Made by a program: the position numbers and the translations under genes. A stretch of DNA of 10,422 bases from Bacteroidales bacterium UBA2198. GTDB taxonomy: Bacteria > Bacteroidota > Bacteroidia > Bacteroidales > VadinHA17. The DNA is taken from contig DCVC01000148.1 in assembly GCA_002328625.1 (NCBI GenBank), positions 1 to 10,422 of the forward strand, in the 5' to 3' direction. Shown piece after piece: positions 6,288 to 10,422 of this stretch. Numbering within the stretch: position 1 is the first letter of the stretch; each line of letters starts with the position of its first letter. The notes beneath the pieces were generated by a model that saw nothing but the letters and a program-made list of their open reading frames with translations, did no database searches and had not been told where the DNA came from.

Positions 6288-9200
6288 ATGAAAGAAGATG
6301 TTAAAAAAGTTATCCTGCTTGGTTCGGGAGCCCTTAAAATAGGGGAAGCGGGTGAGTTTGATTATTCGGGTTCACAGGCATTGAAGGCGCTTAAAGAGGA
6401 AGGTATATACACAATTCTGATCAATCCAAACATCGCAACTGTACAGACTTCGGAAGATCTTGCTGACAAGATCTATTTTTTACCCGTTACTCCATATTTT
6501 GTTGAGAAAATTATTTCTAAAGAGAATCCTGATGGAATTCTTTTATCATTCGGGGGGCAGACAGCGCTTAACTGCGGCACGGAATTGTACAAGGCGGGAG
6601 TTTTTGAAAAATACAAAGTAAAAGTTCTTGGTACGCCAGTCAGAGCTATTATGGATACTGAAGACCGGGAACTGTTTGTAAGAAAACTTAAGGAAATAGA
6701 CATAAAAACACCTCAGAGCATTGCTGTTTCAGGAGTTGATGAAGCTATTTCTGCTTCAGGCAAGCTTGGTTTCCCTGTTATAATCCGGGCAGCTTATACT
6801 CTGGGTGGCCAGGGAAGCGGATTTGCATCGGATGTTGACGAATTGACTGTACTTTCGTCAAAGGCATTTTCCTATACAAGCCAGATCCTGGTCGAGGAGT
6901 CGCTTAAAGGCTGGAAAGAAGTTGAATACGAAGTAGTAAGGGACAAATATGACAACTGTATCACAGTGTGCAATATGGAAAATTTCGATCCTCTGGGCAT
7001 TCACACAGGTGAAAGTATAGTAGTCGCACCGTCCCAGACTCTTACCAACAGCGAGTACCACAAGCTCAGGGAACTTTCAATAAGGATTATCAGGCATATA
7101 GGAATAGTAGGAGAATGTAATGTACAATATGCACTTTCACCCGACTCTGAAGATTACAGGGTGATAGAGGTTAATGCCAGGCTGTCACGATCAAGTGCCC
7201 TTGCTTCAAAAGCAACCGGATATCCCCTCGCATTCATTGCGGCCAAACTTGGTATAGGGTACGGGCTGCACGAACTCAGGAACACTGTTACAAAGGAGAC
7301 TACGGCATTTTTTGAACCGGCTCTCGATTATATCGTCTGTAAAATACCTCGATGGGACCTGAATAAATTCGAAGGTGTTTCACACCAGATAGGAAGCAGT
7401 ATGAAAAGTGTCGGTGAGGTGATGGCAATAGGGCGGACTTTTGAAGAGGCCATTCAAAAGGGCCTCAGAATGACAGGATTCGGCATGCACGGATTTACGG
7501 GGAACAGAAATCTTGCATTTGATGATATTGAAAAGGAACTCTCCGATCCGACTGATATGAGGATATTTTCAATTGCTGAAGCCCTTGAAAAGGATTTCCC
7601 AGTGGAAAAAATCTATGAGCTCACCAAAATTGACAAGTGGTTTCTTTTTAAACTGAGAAATATAATCAATATCAAGAATGAACTTTGCAGTTACGATACA
7701 CTTGATTCAGTTCCCCCGGAATTATTGCTGCATTCTAAAAAAAATGGCTTTAGTGATTTTCAACTGGCACGACACATTCTTAAATCACATTCTTTGCATA
7801 TTAATGATGATGCCCGGAAAGTCAGAAAGCACCGTGAAGCACTGGATATTGTACCATTTGTGAAACAGATTGATACCCTTGCTGCTGAATACCCTGCCGT
7901 GACTAATTATCTTTATCTTACATACAGTGCTTCAGAACATGATGTTTCGTTTGAGAATGATAAGAAATCAATAATAGTGCTCGGTTCAGGCGCATACAGG
8001 ATAGGATCAAGTGTGGAATTTGACTGGTGTTCGGTTAATGCTATTGATACTATTAAAAAAGAGGGGCTGAGGTCTGTAATGATTAATTATAATCCCGAAA
8101 CTGTCAGCACTGACTATGACGTCTGCAACAGACTCTATTTTGATGAGCTCACTTTTGAAAGGGTTCTGGATATTATTGATCTTGAAAAGCCCGGAGGCGT
8201 AATTGTATCGGTTGGCGGCCAGATCCCGAATAACCTTGCAATGAGGCTTTCCTATGAAAATGTACCTGTTCTGGGGAGTGCACCAGCCTCCATTGACAGG
8301 GCAGAAAACAGACACAAATTCTCAAACATGTGCGATAATCTGGGGATTGATCAGCCCCAATGGAAAGAGCTCTCTGAAACTGATGATATTTTCAGCTTTG
8401 TCGATCGCATCGGTTTCCCTGTTCTGATAAGACCCTCCTATGTTCTTTCAGGAGCTGCAATGAATGTTGTGTCAAATAAAGTAGAATTAATTCATTATCT
8501 CGACATTGCGGTTCAGGTTTCAAAACAACACCCTGTTGTTGTCACTGAATTCATCGAGAATGCCAAAGAAATAGAGATCGATGCTGTGGCAAGGGAAGGA
8601 GAAATAATAACATATGCCATAAGTGAACATGTGGAATTTGCAGGAGTACATTCGGGTGATGCAACAATAGTATTCCCTGCACAAAAGATTTATTTTGAGA
8701 CAGCAAGACGAATAAAGCGTATTTCCAGGTTAATTGCCATGGAACTCAATATAACCGGCCCCTTCAACATTCAATTCCTTGCAAAAGACAATAATATAAA
8801 AGTCATTGAATGCAACCTGAGAGCAAGCCGCAGCATGCCTTTTGTTTCAAAAGTCCTGAAAATCAACCTTATAGAGCTAGCCACGAAAGTTATGCTCGGC
8901 CTTCCTGTCGAAAAACCTCACAAATCTGTTTTCGACCTCGATTATGTGGGAGTTAAAGCTCCTCAATTCAGTTTTTCGAGACTTGCAAAAGCAGATCCGG
9001 TGCTTGGTGTGGACATGTCATCTACAGGAGAAGTTGGCTGTATCGGTGAAGGATTTTATGAAGCAATACTCAAAGCAATGTTCTCTGTCGGATACAGGAT
9101 CCCCAAAAAAAGCATTCTTCTTTCAACCGGGCCTGCACGTTCAAAAGTTGAACTGATCAATAGTGCCAAAGCGTTACGTGATAAGGGACATACTCTATAT

Positions 9201-9509
9201 GCAACGAGGGGAACTCAGCAATTCCTTAAAAATGCAGGCATTGAAGCACATATTGCTTTCTGGCCTGATGAAAACAAAACACCCAATACCATCGATCTTA
9301 TTAAAACACGCGAAGTCGATCTGGTTGTCAATATTCCAAAAAATCTGAGCCCGTCAGAGCTTGATAACGACTATTCCATAAGAAGAACAGCAGTGGATTA
9401 CAATGTACCACTTCTTACAAATGCAAGACTGGCAAGTGCTTTTATTCTCGCTTTTTGTCGTATGAATGAGAATGATCTGGCAATAAAAAGCTGGGATGAG
9501 TACAAATAG
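6288..9509 (+). CDS. carB: Carbamoyl-phosphate synthase large subunit
   Basis: CarB makes carbamoyl phosphate from bicarbonate, CarA-derived ammonia and two ATP. The 1073-residue length is standard. Order of parts: first synthetase half (about 1-400) with GEAGEFDYSGSQA, GGQTALNCG, RAAYTLGGQGSGF, EVEYEVVRD and EVNARLSRSSALASKATG; oligomerisation region (about 400-555); second half (about 558-935) starting at VLGSGAYRIGSSVEFDW and containing RPSYVLSGAAMNVV and ECNLRASRSMPFVSK; C-terminal MGS-like allosteric domain (about 938-1073). Both ATP-grasp units look intact. Wording such as NPNIATVQTS and RPSYVLSGAAMNV is that of eukaryotic CAD/CPA2/CPS1 and of Bacteroidota, not E. coli. The allosteric domain keeps ATRGT (972-976), Trp992, VNIPKN (1014-1019) and IRRTAVD (1031-1037), reminiscent of animal CPS1. 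The gene is divergent from argR and separated from carA by argRGH. The ATG at 6288 gives the expected N-terminus KKVILLGSG. Confidence 0.97.
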   Translation: MKEDVKKVILLGSGALKIGEAGEFDYSGSQALKALKEEGIYTILINPNIATVQTSEDLADKIYFLPVTPYFVEKIISKENPDGILLSFGGQTALNCGTELYKAGVFEKYKVKVLGTPVRAIMDTEDRELFVRKLKEIDIKTPQSIAVSGVDEAISASGKLGFPVIIRAAYTLGGQGSGFASDVDELTVLSSKAFSYTSQILVEESLKGWKEVEYEVVRDKYDNCITVCNMENFDPLGIHTGESIVVAPSQTLTNSEYHKLRELSIRIIRHIGIVGECNVQYALSPDSEDYRVIEVNARLSRSSALASKATGYPLAFIAAKLGIGYGLHELRNTVTKETTAFFEPALDYIVCKIPRWDLNKFEGVSHQIGSSMKSVGEVMAIGRTFEEAIQKGLRMTGFGMHGFTGNRNLAFDDIEKELSDPTDMRIFSIAEALEKDFPVEKIYELTKIDKWFLFKLRNIINIKNELCSYDTLDSVPPELLLHSKKNGFSDFQLARHILKSHSLHINDDARKVRKHREALDIVPFVKQIDTLAAEYPAVTNYLYLTYSASEHDVSFENDKKSIIVLGSGAYRIGSSVEFDWCSVNAIDTIKKEGLRSVMINYNPETVSTDYDVCNRLYFDELTFERVLDIIDLEKPGGVIVSVGGQIPNNLAMRLSYENVPVLGSAPASIDRAENRHKFSNMCDNLGIDQPQWKELSETDDIFSFVDRIGFPVLIRPSYVLSGAAMNVVSNKVELIHYLDIAVQVSKQHPVVVTEFIENAKEIEIDAVAREGEIITYAISEHVEFAGVHSGDATIVFPAQKIYFETARRIKRISRLIAMELNITGPFNIQFLAKDNNIKVIECNLRASRSMPFVSKVLKINLIELATKVMLGLPVEKPHKSVFDLDYVGVKAPQFSFSRLAKADPVLGVDMSSTGEVGCIGEGFYEAILKAMFSVGYRIPKKSILLSTGPARSKVELINSAKALRDKGHTLYATRGTQQFLKNAGIEAHIAFWPDENKTPNTIDLIKTREVDLVVNIPKNLSPSELDNDYSIRRTAVDYNVPLLTNARLASAFILAFCRMNENDLAIKSWDEYK

Positions 9510-9518
9510 TTACAGCAA

Positions 9519-10422
9519 ATGAACTGGTTCACAATTCTGTTATCCCTTCCCTATTTTTTTCTTTTTATGCTGATATGGTGTAGGCTGAACCGCATCAGAC
9601 CTTTTCAGCCTGGCTCTGGTAAGAACATCTTTGTTTCAGTGGTTATTGCCTGCAGAAATGAAGCTGAACATATTTACCAAATCCTTCAAAGAATATCGCA
9701 GCAGAATTATCCTCCCGAATTATTTGAGGTAATAATCATTGACGACAATTCAACTGATGATACTTTCGATAAAGCTTCTGATTTTATCGGGCTAAAGAAT
9801 CTGATAGTGAAAAGGAATGAGACCAGGGGAAAGAAAAGAGCGATAAGTCAGGGAATTGATATTGCATCAGGTAACCTTATACTTACAACAGATGGTGACT
9901 GCATCATGGGACCGGACTGGATAGGTACCATAACCGCATTTTATGTTGAAAAAAATCCCGATTTAATCATTTGCCCGGTAATTATTGATACTACTCCCGG
10001 ATTTTTCAGCAGGTTTCAGGAACTTGAGTTCCTCGGTCTCCAGGGAGTAACAGCCGGCACTGCTGCTGCCCGAATGAGTACAATGTGCAACGGGGCAAAT
10101 CTTGCATTTAAAAAGGAATCTTACCTGAAACATTCAGAAAATCTTCGATACGACTTGTTCTCGGGTGACGATATTTTTCTTTTGCACAGCATTAAGAAAG
10201 AAAAAAGGTCAAAAATACTGTGGCTGGAATCCTTTGACTCAATTGTAACGGCAGCGTCGGCCAAAACCACAATGTCGTACCTGAGCCAGAGAAGCCGTTG
10301 GATATCAAAAGGTAAAGCTTATACCGACAAGACTACTGTAACCCTTGCAATTGTAACATTTGTTACAATTTTAACACAGGCATCCTTTTTGATAGCAGGG
10401 ATTTTTATTCCGGAATTTCTAT
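9519..10422 (+). CDS. Membrane-anchored family 2 glycosyltransferase (5' part; 3' end outside the window)
   Basis: The ATG at 9519, nine bases after the carB stop, opens a frame of 301 codons running off the window. Residues about 4-21 are a hydrophobic N-terminal anchor. The GT-A catalytic domain follows: VSVVIACRNEA (39-49), IIDDNSTDDT (73-82, nucleotide-sugar binding), TTDGDC (123-128, the DxD metal motif at Asp125/Asp127), SGDDIFL (215-221, the likely catalytic-base region) and QRSRW (257-261, the Q/RxxRW-type acceptor motif). Another hydrophobic segment starts near residue 271, so the enzyme is probably an inner-membrane, possibly processive, GT2 like those making polysaccharides or glycolipids. 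Sugar donor and acceptor cannot be deduced. Tight spacing suggests co-transcription with carB, although no functional link to arginine synthesis is evident. Leader lacks a Shine-Dalgarno. Confidence 0.9.
   Translation, partial: MNWFTILLSLPYFFLFMLIWCRLNRIRPFQPGSGKNIFVSVVIACRNEAEHIYQILQRISQQNYPPELFEVIIIDDNSTDDTFDKASDFIGLKNLIVKRNETRGKKRAISQGIDIASGNLILTTDGDCIMGPDWIGTITAFYVEKNPDLIICPVIIDTTPGFFSRFQELEFLGLQGVTAGTAAARMSTMCNGANLAFKKESYLKHSENLRYDLFSGDDIFLLHSIKKEKRSKILWLESFDSIVTAASAKTTMSYLSQRSRWISKGKAYTDKTTVTLAIVTFVTILTQASFLIAGIFIPEFL

Noticed and set aside
1..10422. Search by eye for CRISPR repeats, insertion sequences, tRNA genes, riboswitches and defence or toxin modules
   Set aside because: Nothing supported was found. 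Nearly all of the window is occupied by intact metabolic genes with uniform base composition.

Overview
The window looks like a chromosomal biosynthetic segment from a member of the Bacteroidota, probably Bacteroidales or a relative. Several things point there: the moderately AT-rich DNA, start codons without Shine-Dalgarno sequences (A-rich leaders instead), promoter-like sites of the Bacteroides TTTG / TAnnTTTG type, an ArgH beginning MKLWEKG, and a CarA/CarB pair of the Bacteroidota type that resembles eukaryotic CAD/CPS1 more than E. coli. The assignment rests on remembered family sequences, not on a search.

Layout. 1-553 (minus): 5' part of a lipoprotein of unknown function, cut by the window edge. 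554-785: divergent intergenic region with a candidate promoter and an imperfect palindrome. 786-3061 (plus): a PatB/MalY-type C-S lyase followed after 11 bp by carA. 3089-6195 (minus): argR-argG-argH, read toward carA and convergent with it across 27 bp. 6196-6287: a 92-bp divergent control region. 6288-9509 (plus): carB. 9519-10422 (plus): a membrane-anchored family 2 glycosyltransferase, starting 9 bp after carB and cut by the window end.

How the genes work together. CarA and CarB make carbamoyl phosphate from glutamine, bicarbonate and ATP, for both arginine and pyrimidine synthesis. ArgG and ArgH convert citrulline to arginine, and ArgR is the arginine-responsive repressor. Unusually, carA and carB are separated by the oppositely oriented argRGH unit. 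The argR/carB intergenic region carries two ARG-box-like sites 21 bp apart, the spacing used by hexameric ArgR. One lies over the -7 element of an argR promoter and the other over the argR start codon, so ArgR very probably represses its own operon and may also affect carB.

No mobile element, CRISPR array, RNA gene or defence system is visible. I found no wholly new system. The points most worth a second look are the tandem operator, the split car/arg architecture, and a CarB allosteric domain that resembles the N-acetylglutamate-responsive domain of animal CPS1.
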